A stretch of 46,292 bases of DNA from Actinomycetota bacterium (lineage in GTDB: Bacteria; Actinomycetota; Actinomycetes; Streptosporangiales; Streptosporangiaceae), in the NCBI GenBank assembly GCA_027314515.1, contig DAHVAR010000104.1:1-46292 (forward strand), read 5' to 3'. Positions 1 through 8,789 of the stretch are shown in pieces. The position numbers were made by a program, and so were the translations under genes. A model generated the notes under the pieces. That model saw only the letters and a list, made by a program, of their open reading frames with translations. It was not told where the DNA came from and did no database searches. Each line of letters opens with the position of its first letter. The first letter of the stretch is position 1.

Positions 1-603
1 GGCCTGCTCATCGGCGGCCGGCCCGCTAAGTCCGCCATCGACAAGCGGCCGGTGGCTGGCCCGGTCGCGGTGGGAAAGCTCGGCCTGGACGGCGACGAGT
101 GCGCTGACACCGAGAATCACGGCGGCTTCGAACAGGCCGTCTACGCCTACGCCAGGGAGGACCTGGACTGGTGGACCGAGCAGCTTGGCCGTGAGCTTCC
201 CGACGGCACCTTCGGCGAGAACCTGACAACCGCCGGCATCGATGTGAGCGGCGCGCTGATCGGGGAGACCTGGCAGGTCGGCTCGGCGGTCGTCCAGGTG
301 ACCTTCCCGCGCATCCCGTGCGAGACCTTTAAGTCCTGGCTCGGCGAGCCGCGCTGGGTCAAGCGCTTTGCCGCGGCCGGAAGCCCTGGCGCCTACCTCC
401 GGGTGATCTCCGAGGGCAGTGTGCGGTCCGGCGCTGACCTGATCGTGCTGAGCCGCCCGGATGAGGCGGTCACCGTCGCCGAGTCGATGCTGGCCTATTA
501 CGGCGACCGGCAGATCATGCGCAGGCTGCTCGGCGTCGAAGGCCGTGGCGCGATGTGGGATGAGATCGCGCGCCACGAGACTGTTCCGGACGAAACGGGC
601 TGA
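1..603 (+). CDS. MOSC domain protein (5'-truncated by window edge)
   Basis: The reading frame is open from base 1 to the TGA at 601–603, so the true start lies upstream; the GTG at 52 is only the first start codon inside the window. The visible 200 residues match the YiiM-like branch of the MOSC family: an HGG-F-QAVYAY segment, GENLTT, and the FPRIPCETF stretch carrying the conserved cysteine, followed by a C-terminal helical part. MOSC proteins bind molybdenum cofactor or act on N-hydroxylated or metal-sulfur substrates; the substrate here cannot be told. Its stop lies one base before the hemW ATG, so the two are probably co-transcribed. Confidence 0.85.
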   Translation, partial: GLLIGGRPAKSAIDKRPVAGPVAVGKLGLDGDECADTENHGGFEQAVYAYAREDLDWWTEQLGRELPDGTFGENLTTAGIDVSGALIGETWQVGSAVVQVTFPRIPCETFKSWLGEPRWVKRFAAAGSPGAYLRVISEGSVRSGADLIVLSRPDEAVTVAESMLAYYGDRQIMRRLLGVEGRGAMWDEIARHETVPDETG

Positions 604-604
604 G

Positions 605-1840
605 ATGGCCGGCCTGCCGCCTGATGGCGAACCAGGGCCGTCCGACGGCCGCCTGCCCGAGTCGGCAGTCGCCCGGCTCGGCGCCGCGCCGTTCGGCGCT
701 GTCCCGTTCGGTGTCTACGTGCATGTGCCGTTCTGCCAGACCCGGTGCGGCTACTGCGACTTCAACACCTATACCGCGGCCGAACTCGGCTCAGGCGCGT
801 CCAGGGAGTCGTACGCGGCGCTAGCCATCGGTGAGCTGCGGCTGGCTGGCAAGGTGCTGGCAAACAGGGCCGGGCCGGTGCAGACGGTGTTCTTCGGCGG
901 CGGGACGCCCACCCTGCTGCCGCCTGCCGACCTGGCAGCCATCCTGCGCGCCATCGACGCCGAATTCGGATTGGCGCCGGGCGCGGAGGTGACGACCGAG
1001 GCAAACCCGGACACTGTCGATGAACGCGTGCTGGCCGAGCTGCGATCTGCCGGATTCACCCGGATCTCGCTGGGCATGCAGAGCGCGGTGCCGCACGTGC
1101 TCGCGGTGCTGGACCGGGTGCACCAGCCCGGCCGCCCGGAGCAGTGCGTGGCCTGGGCCCGGTCAGCCGGATTCGGCCAGGTCAGCCTGGACCTGATTTA
1201 CGGCACGCCGGGGGAGACCGAGGCAGACTGGCAGACCTCGCTGGACCGGGCTCTGTCCGCTGGCCCCGACCATATGTCGGCCTACGCCCTGATCGTGGAG
1301 GACGGCACCAGGCTCGCGGCGCGCATCAGGCGCGGCGAGCTTCCGATGCCGGACGACGACGTGCTCGCTGATCGGTACCTGATCGCCGATGACCGGTTCG
1401 AGGCGGCCGGGCTGCACTGGTACGAGGTGTCGAACTGGGCGGCGCGCGATGCCGCGCGATGCCGGCATAACGAGCTCTACTGGACCGGCGGGAACTGGTG
1501 GGGGATCGGGCCGGGCGCGCACAGTCATGTGGGCGGGACGCGCTGGTGGAATGTCCGGCATCCGGCGGCCTACGCGCAGCGGGTCAGTGCCGGCCTCAGC
1601 CCGGCGCAGGCGCGCGAGGTGCTGACCGACCAGGACCGGGCTACCGAGCGGATCATGCTGTCGACCAGGCTGGTATCGGGCTGCCCGGTGGCGTATCTCT
1701 CCCCGGCAGGCCTGCGTGCCGCCCGGACGGCTGCCGATGACGGCCTGGCCAGCCGGGCGGCCCTGGAGCTCGGCGCCGTCAGGCTGACGCGGCGGGGGCG
1801 GCTGCTGGCCGACGCCGTCATCCGCGACTTGACGGACTAG
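605..1840 (+). CDS. hemW: Radical SAM heme chaperone HemW
   Basis: A 411-residue radical SAM protein. The [4Fe-4S] motif CxxxCxxC is at residues 44–51 (VPFCQTRCGYC), followed by FFGGGTPTLL for SAM binding and the HemW/HemN C-terminal region. HemW proteins were long annotated as oxygen-independent coproporphyrinogen III oxidases but act as heme chaperones; the CxxxCxxC-only cysteine pattern fits HemW. The frame is open upstream to 461, but the ATG at 605 directly follows the MOSC stop and gives a normal-length protein. It sits immediately upstream of the CIRCE-controlled hrcA gene, the usual actinobacterial order. Confidence 0.93.
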   Translation: MAGLPPDGEPGPSDGRLPESAVARLGAAPFGAVPFGVYVHVPFCQTRCGYCDFNTYTAAELGSGASRESYAALAIGELRLAGKVLANRAGPVQTVFFGGGTPTLLPPADLAAILRAIDAEFGLAPGAEVTTEANPDTVDERVLAELRSAGFTRISLGMQSAVPHVLAVLDRVHQPGRPEQCVAWARSAGFGQVSLDLIYGTPGETEADWQTSLDRALSAGPDHMSAYALIVEDGTRLAARIRRGELPMPDDDVLADRYLIADDRFEAAGLHWYEVSNWAARDAARCRHNELYWTGGNWWGIGPGAHSHVGGTRWWNVRHPAAYAQRVSAGLSPAQAREVLTDQDRATERIMLSTRLVSGCPVAYLSPAGLRAARTAADDGLASRAALELGAVRLTRRGRLLADAVIRDLTD

Positions 1841-1848
1841 CGCGGTCT

Positions 1849-1870
1849 GTCGTAAGTGGTCGGTTACGAC
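1849..1870 (+). terminator. Possible hemW terminator hairpin
   Basis: A 7-bp perfect inverted repeat, GTCGTAA and TTACGAC with an 8-nt loop, begins 9 bases after the hemW stop codon. There is no T-run after it, so it is only a candidate intrinsic terminator separating hemW from the heat-shock promoter. Confidence 0.3.
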
Positions 1871-1944
1871 CAGGACAGAGCCGGATGCTTCGGTTGCGCT
1901 ATTTGATCGCGCCGCTGATCTGTCCCGCGGCTCGGATTGGGCTC

Positions 1945-1950
1945 TAGAAT
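1945..1950 (+). promoter_or_regulatory. hrcA: Candidate -10 element of hrcA–dnaJ promoter
   Basis: TAGAAT (consensus TANNNT) directly abuts the left arm of the CIRCE element, so repressor bound there would block transcription start. No clear -35 is visible at 16–18 bp upstream. Confidence 0.45.
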
Positions 1951-1976
1951 TGGCACTCAGGGCCCAGGAGTGCCAA
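1950..1976. promoter_or_regulatory. CIRCE operator (HrcA binding site)
   Basis: A perfect 9-9-9 inverted repeat: TTGGCACTC, nine bases, GAGTGCCAA. It differs from the classical CIRCE arms (TTAGCACTC/GAGTGCTAA) by one symmetric base change. It lies 17 bases before the hrcA GTG start and overlaps the end of the candidate -10 box, which implies autoregulation of the hrcA–dnaJ operon by HrcA. Confidence 0.93.
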
Positions 1977-1993
1977 GGGGAGGTGGCGGCCAC

Positions 1994-3007
1994 GTGCTTG
2001 ACGACCGGAAACTGGCGGTGTTGCGCGCCATCGTGGAGGACTTCGTCTCCACGAATGAGCCGGTCGGCTCCAAGGCGCTGGTAGACCGGCACAACCTGGA
2101 CGTCTCGCCAGCCACCATCAGGAACGACATGGCCATCCTGGAGGAGCAGGGCTACATCGTGCAGCCGCACACGAGTGCCGGGCGGATCCCGACCGACCTG
2201 GGCTACCGGCTGTTCGTTGACCGGCTGTCCGGGGTGAAGCCGCTGTCAGCGGCGGAGCGGCGCGCGATCGAGACGTTCCTGGCCGGCGCCTACGACCTGG
2301 ACACCGTCGTCATGCGCACCGTCAGGCTGCTGGCCCAGCTCACCAGGCAGGTAGCCGTCGTTCAGTACCCGTCGCTGACCAGGTCGGCGATCCGGCATAT
2401 CGAACTCGTCCCGCTGTCGGACCGGAGGTTGCTGCTGGTGGTGATCACCGACACCGGGCGGGTCGAGCAGCGAACGGTCGAACTGCCCGGCGAGATCGGG
2501 GAGGAGTCGATCACCCAGTTGCGGGCGGTGCTCAACGCATGCCTGGACGGACGCAAGCTCGCCGACGTCGCGTCGGTGGTGGCCGAGTTGCCGAACCGGG
2601 TGAGCGCTGTCGAGCGGCCCAATGCCGCGGCGGTCTTCTCGGTGATCCTGGAGACTGTGGTCGAGCGGCACGAGGAGCGCGTGGTCGTCGGCGGGGCGGC
2701 GAATCTCACCCAGGCCGATTTCTCCAGGGGATTGCACGAGGTACTTGAGGCGTTGGAGGAACAGGTAGTGCTGATGCGGTTGCTCGGCGAGTCGGGTGAC
2801 CAGGCGATCGTCACGGTCCGCATCGGGTCGGAGAATGAGGTCGACGGCCTGCGCAGTACCTCGCTGGTGGCTACCGGATATGGCGCCGGAAACCAGTCAC
2901 TAGCCAGACTTGGAGTGCTTGGTCCGACCCGGATGGACTACCCGACGGCGATGGGAGCGGTGCGCGCGGTGGCACGATATGTGGGTCAGATCCTGGCGGA
3001 GTCGTAG
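1994..3007 (+). CDS. hrcA: Heat-inducible transcription repressor HrcA
   Basis: A 337-residue HrcA. The N-terminal winged helix carries the recognition motif [19 protein letters not shown] and the following [14 protein letters not shown] segment; the C-terminal GAF-like half ends in the conserved GPTRMDYP motif. The GTG at 1994 was chosen, not the open-frame start at 1937: the upstream start would translate through the CIRCE element, and GGGGAGG at 1977–1983 is well placed for 1994. HrcA represses class I heat-shock genes by binding CIRCE, and a CIRCE site stands immediately upstream. Two bases separate its stop from the dnaJ ATG, so both are one transcript. Confidence 0.95.
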   Translation: MLDDRKLAVLRAIVEDFVSTNEPVGSKALVDRHNLDVSPATIRNDMAILEEQGYIVQPHTSAGRIPTDLGYRLFVDRLSGVKPLSAAERRAIETFLAGAYDLDTVVMRTVRLLAQLTRQVAVVQYPSLTRSAIRHIELVPLSDRRLLLVVITDTGRVEQRTVELPGEIGEESITQLRAVLNACLDGRKLADVASVVAELPNRVSAVERPNAAAVFSVILETVVERHEERVVVGGAANLTQADFSRGLHEVLEALEEQVVLMRLLGESGDQAIVTVRIGSENEVDGLRSTSLVATGYGAGNQSLARLGVLGPTRMDYPTAMGAVRAVARYVGQILAES

Positions 3008-3009
3008 GA

Positions 3010-4146
3010 ATGCCGGTGGCGAACGATTATTACGGGATCCTCGGTGTCCGCCGCGACGCGGGCGCCGACGAGATCAAGAAGGCCTACCGGCGGCTGGCCA
3101 GGGAATTGCACCCAGACGTCAACCCGGACCCGCAGTTGCAGGAACGGTTCAAGGAGGTCACCCAGGCCTACGAGGTGCTCTCCGATCCGGAGAAGCGCCA
3201 GATGTACGACCTGGGAGCCGACCCGTACGCGCAGCGTGCTGGCGCGGCCGGCTTCGGCACGGCCGGCTTCCCGTTCAGCGACCTCATGGATGCCTTCTTC
3301 GGCGGCGGGGCTGCGCCACGCGGTCCGCGCAGCCGGGCCAGGAGGGGCCGTAACGCCACCATCCGGGTCGACCTGGACCTCGCCGAGTGCGCGTTCGGCA
3401 CGACCAGGGAGCTCGTCGTCGACACCGCGGTCGTCTGCCCGACCTGCTCCGGTGAGGGCTCGGCGCCCGGCACGCATCCGGTGACCTGCGATGTGTGTAA
3501 CGGGCGCGGTGAGATCAGCCAGGTCACCAGGTCGTTCATCGGCCAGATGATGACCTCCCGGCCATGCCCGGGCTGTGGCGGCTTCGGGACCGTGATCCGC
3601 AAGCCCTGCCCGGAGTGCGACGCGGACGGCCGCGTCAGGACCCGGCGGACCATCAAGGTGCGGATTCCGGCCGGCGTCGAGGACGGTACGCATATCCAGC
3701 TGGCCGGGGAGGGCGAGGTCGGTCCCGGCGGCGGGCCGCCCGGCGACTTGTTCCTGGAGATCGTCCAGCGGCCGCATCCCATTTTCGAGCGGCAGGGTGA
3801 CGACCTGCATTGCACCGTGACCATCCCGATGGTCGCCGCCGCCCTCGGCGCCACCCTGAAGATCGAGACGCTGGACGGTCCTGCCGATCTGGACATCCGG
3901 CCGGGAACGCAGTCCGGGCAGGCGATCCCGCTGTACGGGCAGGGGACCGAGCGGCTGAACAACTCGGGCCGCGGTGACCTCATCATCCACGTCACGGTCG
4001 AGACACCTACCAAACTGGAACCCGAGCAGGAAGAACTACTGCGCCAGCTTGCCACGCTGCGGGGCGAGGAAGCTCCGCCCGGCAAGTTCGCGCCGGGCCA
4101 GCACGGTTTCTTCTCGCGGCTGCGTGATGCGTTCAACGGCCGCTGA
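3010..4146 (+). CDS. dnaJ: Molecular chaperone DnaJ (DnaJ2 type)
   Basis: A 378-residue type I Hsp40, the co-chaperone that stimulates DnaK ATP hydrolysis and delivers unfolded clients. The J domain occupies about residues 5–70 with HPD at 34–36, then a Gly/Phe/Ala-rich linker. Four zinc-binding repeats follow at about 140–205: [24 protein letters not shown] and CPECDADG; the last has lost the usual GxG glycine but keeps both cysteines. The C-terminal client-binding domains run to the end. Pairing with hrcA marks it as the actinobacterial DnaJ2 copy, heat-regulated through CIRCE. Confidence 0.95.
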   Translation: MPVANDYYGILGVRRDAGADEIKKAYRRLARELHPDVNPDPQLQERFKEVTQAYEVLSDPEKRQMYDLGADPYAQRAGAAGFGTAGFPFSDLMDAFFGGGAAPRGPRSRARRGRNATIRVDLDLAECAFGTTRELVVDTAVVCPTCSGEGSAPGTHPVTCDVCNGRGEISQVTRSFIGQMMTSRPCPGCGGFGTVIRKPCPECDADGRVRTRRTIKVRIPAGVEDGTHIQLAGEGEVGPGGGPPGDLFLEIVQRPHPIFERQGDDLHCTVTIPMVAAALGATLKIETLDGPADLDIRPGTQSGQAIPLYGQGTERLNNSGRGDLIIHVTVETPTKLEPEQEELLRQLATLRGEEAPPGKFAPGQHGFFSRLRDAFNGR

Positions 4147-4164
4147 CGGCAGGGCCGGCCGTCC

Positions 4165-4899
4165 CTGAGACCGCCGGTCTTCGTCGCTGCCACGGCAGAG
4201 CTGACCGGCGAGCGCGTGACGCTGCGCGGGCCGGAGGGCAGGCACGCCAGCACGGTCCGCCGGATCGCGCCCGGTGAACGGGTCGATGTCACCGATGGCG
4301 CCGGCCTGGTGGCCGAATGCGTGGTGGCCGCGGCCCGGCCAGCCGAGCTCGAGCTGATCATCCGCGACCGGAGAGCGGAGCCGCCACCGCAGCCGCGGCT
4401 TGCCGTCCTGCAGGCGATACCGAAAGGTGACCGGGGCGAACTGGCAGTGGAACTGTTGACGGAGGCGGGCGCAGACGTCATCGTCCCGTGGGCAGCTCAG
4501 CGATGCGTGGCAGTCTGGCGCGGTGACCGGGCGGGCCGGTCGCAGGCGCGCTGGATCTCGGCCGCGCAGCAGGCCGCCAGGCAGAGCAGGCGATCGTGGT
4601 TTCCGGAAGTGACCGGGCAGGCCGATATGGCCGCGGCCGCGGACCGGATCTCGGCCGCCGCGCTGGCGCTCATGCTCGATCCGGAGGCGACCGAGCCGCT
4701 CCGCGCCGCCGCGCTGCCGGCCGCGGGGGAAATCGTTCTCGTGGTAGGCCCAGAAGGCGGGATCTCCCCGGCCGAGAGCGCGGCATTCCGGGCGGCCGGC
4801 GCGGTGCTGGTCAGGCTCGGCCCGACGGTCATGCGCACATCGTCGGCCGGGGCGGTGGCGGCCGGGATTGTGCTCAGTCGCACCGCCCGCTGGGCGTGA
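4165..4899 (+). CDS. rsmE: 16S rRNA (uracil-1498-N3)-methyltransferase RsmE
   Basis: A SPOUT-class methyltransferase that methylates U1498 of 16S rRNA. The C-terminal trefoil knot is clear: VVGPEGGISPAE, then LGPTVMRTSSAGAVAAG. The N-terminal PUA-like domain has GPEGRHASTVRRIAPGE. The first standard start in frame is GTG at 4216, but the conserved first strand of the family (PPVFVA) is encoded before it at 4171–4188. The only near-start between the dnaJ stop and that strand is CTG at 4165, preceded by GGCAGGG at 4148–4154; it is used here as a proposed non-AUG start. The frame is the same as dnaJ, separated by its TGA. Function is secure; the start is not. Confidence 0.85.
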   Translation: MRPPVFVAATAELTGERVTLRGPEGRHASTVRRIAPGERVDVTDGAGLVAECVVAAARPAELELIIRDRRAEPPPQPRLAVLQAIPKGDRGELAVELLTEAGADVIVPWAAQRCVAVWRGDRAGRSQARWISAAQQAARQSRRSWFPEVTGQADMAAAADRISAAALALMLDPEATEPLRAAALPAAGEIVLVVGPEGGISPAESAAFRAAGAVLVRLGPTVMRTSSAGAVAAGIVLSRTARWA

Positions 4900-4914
4900 C
4901 CCGGCTGCGGGCGG

Positions 4915-4939
4915 TGACCAGGCCGCTGCTGCCTGGTCA
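4915..4939. terminator. Bidirectional hairpin between rsmE and the convergent membrane-protein gene
   Basis: A 9-bp perfect inverted repeat, TGACCAGGC and GCCTGGTCA with a 7-nt loop. It begins 16 bases after the rsmE stop and its right arm contains the stop codon of the convergent minus-strand gene. It is a good candidate for a shared terminator; there is no U-tract, as is common in high-GC actinobacteria. Confidence 0.6.
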
Positions 4940-5803
4940 GTCCAGCTTCGCCGCGACCTTCCCGGCCGGCTGGCCGGTGATGAGCGCCGCGCCGGTCACA
5001 GCCGGGCTCGCCGAGGTGTGCTGCTTGCGCTTCCGCGTCCGGCATCGGGAGCTGGCCGAGCTGGCCGAGCTGGTCTTTGCAGTCAGGGATGCCGCGGAAG
5101 CGGTGGCCGCGCGGCCGGCCGCCGGCGGGGCGCTGCCAGCCGGACTCGGGCTGGTGCTCGCCGACGGCGAGGGCGACGGCGAACTGGTGCTCGGCGTCGG
5201 CGTCGGAGCTGGTGTCGGCGGCGGTGTCGGCGGCTGGATCGGCGTACCGCTCGACGAGGGAGTTGCCGACTGGTACAGCCGCAGGCACCCGGAACTTGGC
5301 GACGCGGCCGGCGCGGTCGAGCCGACGGCCCGTGAACCCTTGCCGAGCGTCGTGCGGTGGCCGCTCGCCCCGGCCCCGGCGGAGTGCGAGGCCCCTTGAT
5401 CAGGCGGGCCGAGCGAACTGGAGTTAGCCGGGAAGATCAACGCCGGCCTGTCCAGCCCGATGTAGGTGCCGGCGCCAAGCACGAAGACAGCCACGCTCAT
5501 CGCCGCCAGCGGGCGCAGCCAGCTCAGCCGCCGCGACCCGGCGCCCCGTGCTGGGACAGGGCCGAACCGGTCGCGGACGAGCCACAGCACATCCCTTGCC
5601 TGGCGGCCTACCGCCGCCATGATGAGCGGGACGCGCATGACCAGCTCGGTCCAGGCCGCCAAGAGCCAGGCGGCTAGCAGCGGACGCGGGCGCCCCAGCC
5701 GGGCCTGAATGCGCTCGAGGCCGCCCGGAGCCGGCTCGATCTGGTCGGCAGCGGTCCGCAGAGCCCGGCGCAGGGCAGCTTCGCGCTCACGGGTCGTACT
5801 CAT
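4937..5803 (-). CDS. Membrane protein coupled to ECF sigma factor; candidate anti-sigma factor
   Basis: A 288-residue protein of unrecognised family. About 90 cytoplasmic residues come first, with an amphipathic or hydrophobic stretch at 41–66, then a clear transmembrane segment at about 96–116. A long Ser/Thr/Pro/Ala-rich external tail follows, typical of wall-spanning linkers (alternating TP and SP from about residue 190). Its ATG overlaps the stop of the sigma gene (ATGA-type overlap), which with the single membrane span suggests sensing and sequestration of that sigma factor. No HxxxCxxC zinc anti-sigma motif is present, so the anti-sigma role is inference from position only. The tail ends with no recognisable domain. 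Confidence 0.7.
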   Translation of the reverse strand: MSTTREREAALRRALRTAADQIEPAPGGLERIQARLGRPRPLLAAWLLAAWTELVMRVPLIMAAVGRQARDVLWLVRDRFGPVPARGAGSRRLSWLRPLAAMSVAVFVLGAGTYIGLDRPALIFPANSSSLGPPDQGASHSAGAGASGHRTTLGKGSRAVGSTAPAASPSSGCLRLYQSATPSSSGTPIQPPTPPPTPAPTPTPSTSSPSPSPSASTSPSPAGSAPPAAGRAATASAASLTAKTSSASSASSRCRTRKRKQHTSASPAVTGAALITGQPAGKVAAKLD

Positions 5804-6390
5804 ACCTCGCGCTCCAGGACAGTGCGAAGCGCCTGCATCGCCCGCGCGGTGTGGCTCTTGACCGCGCCGCGGCTGATTTGCATGGCGTCGGCGATCTGCG
5901 CTTCGGACATATCAGCATAGAAACGTAGCACCAGAGCTTCCCGTTGCCTGACCGGAAGCGTGCGAAGTGCGGCTATTACGGCTGATCGTTCGAAAAGCGC
6001 GATCGCGCCGTGTTCGGCACTCGGCATGTCAGGGGTCGGCGCAGGCGCATTCCGGTCGACCACGGCCCGGTGCCGAAGGACAGAACGTGACCGGTTGACT
6101 ACAGCCTGACGCAGGTAAGACAGTGCTTTCTCGCTGTCGCGCAGGCGGCGCCAGCCGCTGTGCATCGCGACAAACGAATCCTGCACTACTTCCTCCGCAG
6201 TTCCGATGTCACGCACCAGCAGGGCCGCGAGGCGCACCAGGGACCGGTAATGCAGGCCGTACAGTTCCGCAACTGCCCGGTCGGCTTCCGCTGCCGCCGC
6301 AGCCGAAGAACCCAGCGCGACATCCGCTACAAGGCTCTCGGTCACGTGAATTGGACGCCTAGCGACGTCCGAAGGTTCACCGGCTGTCAT
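5800..6390 (-). CDS. ECF-type RNA polymerase sigma factor
   Basis: An extracytoplasmic-function sigma factor of about 196 residues. Region 2 contains YGLHYRSLVRLAALLVRD, the TAEEVVQDSFVAMHSGWRRL promoter-melting segment and YLRQAVVNRSRS. Region 4 contains LPVRQREALVLRFYADMSEAQIADAM with a helix-turn-helix (ISRGAVKSHTARAMQALR). The frame stays open to a TTG at 6576, but that stretch looks like promoter DNA and encodes nothing sigma-like; ATG at 6390 is preferred, and a GTG at 6345 is also possible. No strong Shine-Dalgarno sequence marks either. It is co-transcribed with the overlapping membrane protein downstream. Target genes are unknown. Confidence 0.88.
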   Translation of the reverse strand: MTAGEPSDVARRPIHVTESLVADVALGSSAAAAAEADRAVAELYGLHYRSLVRLAALLVRDIGTAEEVVQDSFVAMHSGWRRLRDSEKALSYLRQAVVNRSRSVLRHRAVVDRNAPAPTPDMPSAEHGAIALFERSAVIAALRTLPVRQREALVLRFYADMSEAQIADAMQISRGAVKSHTARAMQALRTVLEREV

Positions 6391-6613
6391 CACCGGTATG
6401 GGCGATGTTTGCTCATCCGAGCCACTCGCCTCGAGATCCGCACTTCCCCCCACACCCACATCCCATGCCTTAGCATCAGCGCCCGCGCATGACTCATCCC
6501 TGAGCGACGGAAGCCAGAAACTGGCGGGGCCGTTGGCGCAAAGGGGGCGGTGCACCGTGGGTTCGCAGTAGGGCAACCATATAGCTCAGCGGCGCGCTGA
6601 ACCTGCCACACGT

Positions 6614-6619
6614 TAAGAT
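6614..6619 (+). promoter_or_regulatory. -10 element of a leaderless promoter for the HIT gene
   Basis: TAAGAT ends 6 bases before the GTG start at 6626, placing the expected transcription start at or next to the start codon. No Shine-Dalgarno sequence is present, which fits a leaderless mRNA. The rest of 6391–6625 is the divergent promoter region shared with the sigma gene and shows no other clear element. Confidence 0.55.
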
Positions 6620-6625
6620 CAGCCT

Positions 6626-6970
6626 GTGCCTGACTGCCTGTTCTGCGGCATTGCTGCCGCTGAGATACCCGCGGCCATCGTCTCGGCTAATCCGCGAACA
6701 ATGGCCTTCCGCGATATCAACCCGCAGGCACCGGTTCATGTACTTGTCATCCCGCGCGAGCATTACGCCAATCTGGCGGACCTGGCCGCGGCCGAGGCTG
6801 GCCTGCTGGCCGAGGTCGTCGCTCAAGCGCATGAGGTGGCGGTCGCCGAGGGCATCGCCGGGGACGGATACCGGATCGTCTTCAATACCGGCGCCAACGC
6901 CGGCCAGACGGTCGGGCACGTGCACGCGCACGTCCTCGGCGGGCGGCCGATGCTCTGGCCGCCGGGCTGA
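6626..6970 (+). CDS. Histidine triad (HIT/HINT) family protein
   Basis: A 114-residue HIT-fold nucleotide-binding hydrolase. It starts with CLFCGIAAAEIPA, continues with AFRDINPQAPVHVLVIPREHY, and carries the catalytic triad HVHAHVLGG (His98, His100, His102). HINT proteins hydrolyse purine nucleoside phosphoramidates or adenylates such as AMP-lysine; the exact substrate is not predictable. It starts with GTG and appears leaderless. It precedes phoH–ybeY, as in many actinobacterial genomes. Confidence 0.93.
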   Translation: MPDCLFCGIAAAEIPAAIVSANPRTMAFRDINPQAPVHVLVIPREHYANLADLAAAEAGLLAEVVAQAHEVAVAEGIAGDGYRIVFNTGANAGQTVGHVHAHVLGGRPMLWPPG

Positions 6971-7039
6971 CCGTGGAGCGCAGCCGGATATCATGGCAGC
7001 GAGCCGGGCAGGGGCGAGCGCCGCGGCAGGGAAGAGCTA

Positions 7040-8155
7040 TTGACTAATAATCCGACCGATTCGCGCAGGGGCGGGCAGTCCCGCGGTGACGACTCGAATA
7101 ACCGCATCAGCGGGATCAGCGGCAGCGCAGTCGCCGATAGCACGCAGGTCCGGATAGTGGTACCGGAAGATCAGCCGATGATCAGCCTGCTCGGTTCCGG
7201 GGATGAACTGCTGCGTGTCATCGAGAACGTGGTCAAAGCGGATTTGCACGTGCGCGGCAACGAGATCACGATTACCGGGCCGGCCGGCGAGACCGCGGTC
7301 GCGGCCCGGCTGTTCGACGAACTGATGCAGCTCGTGGCCGGGGGCGCCGAGCTCACCGCAGACTCAATCGAGCACAGCGTGTCGATGCTGCGACGGAAGA
7401 CCGGGATCAGGCCTGCCGAGGTCCTCAACCTGGACATCCTGTCCAACCGCGGCCGCACCATCCGCCCTAAGACGCTGAACCAGAAGCGCTACGTCGACGC
7501 CATCGACACCCACACCGTCGTGTTCTCGATCGGCCCGGCCGGCACCGGCAAGACCTACCTGGCGATGGCTAAGGCGGTCAAGGCGCTGCAGGCCAAGGAA
7601 GTCAACCGGATCATCCTGACCCGGCCAGCGGTCGAGGCAGGGGAGCGGCTTGGCTTCCTGCCCGGCACGCTGTACGAGAAGATCGATCCGTACCTGCGGC
7701 CCCTCTACGACGCCCTGCACGACATGGTCGACCCGGACTCGATCCCGCGGCTGATGGCCGCCGGGACGATCGAGATCGCCCCGCTGGCGTATATGCGGGG
7801 AAGAACGCTAAATGACTCTTTTATCATACTTGACGAGGCTCAGAACACCTCGCCCGAGCAGATGAAGATGTTCCTGACCCGGCTGGGCTTCGGCTCCCGC
7901 ATCGTCGTCACCGGAGACATCACGCAGGTCGACCTTCCGGCCGGGCAGCTGAGCGGGCTCCGCCTGGTACAGGACATCCTTGACGGCGTCGACGACGTCT
8001 ACTTCTCCCGGCTGACCAGCCACGACGTGATCCGGCACAAGCTGGTCGCCGACATCGTCGACGCCTATGAGAGGTACGACGCGAGGCAGGCGGCGGCTGA
8101 GCCCGGACGGCTGCCAGCGAGTCGCCAGCGGCGGGACGGCTATCGCGGCAGGTGA
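7040..8155 (+). CDS. phoH: PhoH family P-loop ATPase
   Basis: A 371-residue PhoH/YbeZ-type ATPase. An N-terminal KH-like region ([12 protein letters not shown]) precedes the P-loop ATPase core: Walker A GPAGTGKT near residue 165 and Walker [10 protein letters not shown] near residue 260, followed by the SRIVVTGD sensor segment. PhoH/YbeZ proteins work with YbeY, encoded just downstream, in rRNA processing. The start is a TTG at 7040 preceded by AGGGAAGAG; no better start occurs before the conserved region. Bases 7808–7836, at Walker B, use A/T-rich codons (CTA, AAT, TCT, TTT, ATA, CTT) quite unlike the rest of the gene. Confidence 0.94.
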   Translation: MTNNPTDSRRGGQSRGDDSNNRISGISGSAVADSTQVRIVVPEDQPMISLLGSGDELLRVIENVVKADLHVRGNEITITGPAGETAVAARLFDELMQLVAGGAELTADSIEHSVSMLRRKTGIRPAEVLNLDILSNRGRTIRPKTLNQKRYVDAIDTHTVVFSIGPAGTGKTYLAMAKAVKALQAKEVNRIILTRPAVEAGERLGFLPGTLYEKIDPYLRPLYDALHDMVDPDSIPRLMAAGTIEIAPLAYMRGRTLNDSFIILDEAQNTSPEQMKMFLTRLGFGSRIVVTGDITQVDLPAGQLSGLRLVQDILDGVDDVYFSRLTSHDVIRHKLVADIVDAYERYDARQAAAEPGRLPASRQRRDGYRGR

Positions 8156-8209
8156 CAGCAAGCATGCCGATGACAGGCCGAGTCCCGGAAGATCAGGGCC
8201 GGGGACCAG

Positions 8210-8782
8210 ATGAGCATTGAGATCGCCAACGAGTCGGGCGTCGAGGTCGACGAGTCGCTGCTTGCCGCGCTTGCCCGGCATGTCTTGGACGACATGCGGG
8301 TGCATCCGCTTGCCGAGCTTTCGGTACTGCTGGTGGATGAGCCGGCGATGACCGAATTGCACGTGCGCTGGATGGGCGAGGAAGGCCCGACCGACGTACT
8401 GGCCTTCCCGATGGACGAGCTGCGGCTGCCGCAGCCGGGCGGCCACTTCGACCAGGGCTCATCCGATGCGGAAGCGGCCGATGTGCTCCTCGGCGACGTG
8501 GTGATCTGTCCGCAGGTAGCGGCCGCGCAGGCGGCCGAGGCCGACCATGACGTCCAGGACGAGATCGACTTGCTCTGCACGCACGGCATCTTGCACCTGC
8601 TCGGTTACGATCACGGCGAGCCGGAGGAGCACGCCACCATGTTCGGGCTGCAGGACCGGCTGCTGGCGTCCTGGCGGGCCCAGCGCCAGGCGGGCGGATC
8701 AGGGCCGCCGGCGCCCGGCGGGCCCGAGTCCGGCAACGGCACCGGCGGGTCCGGCCGGGAGGCGCCGGAAGGGACCGGGTGA
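8210..8782 (+). CDS. ybeY: Endoribonuclease YbeY
   Basis: A 190-residue metal-dependent endoribonuclease acting in 16S rRNA 3'-end maturation and ribosome quality control. The zinc site [11 protein letters not shown] places ligands at His125, His129 and His135, and [10 protein letters not shown] at about 61–70 is the conserved core strand. After about residue 158 the protein has a low-complexity Gly/Pro/Ser tail of some 30 residues not found in short YbeY proteins and probably disordered. The gene follows phoH by 54 bp and precedes the CorC-type gene by 7 bp, an expected operon. Confidence 0.95.
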   Translation: MSIEIANESGVEVDESLLAALARHVLDDMRVHPLAELSVLLVDEPAMTELHVRWMGEEGPTDVLAFPMDELRLPQPGGHFDQGSSDAEAADVLLGDVVICPQVAAAQAAEADHDVQDEIDLLCTHGILHLLGYDHGEPEEHATMFGLQDRLLASWRAQRQAGGSGPPAPGGPESGNGTGGSGREAPEGTG

Positions 8783-8789
8783 CCTCACC

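Noticed and set aside
3168-4481. A 437-codon open frame on the minus strand across dnaJ and rsmE
   Set aside because: It is antisense to two clear conserved genes, its product is low-complexity Arg/Ser-rich, and no start signal is seen. It is a high-GC shadow frame.
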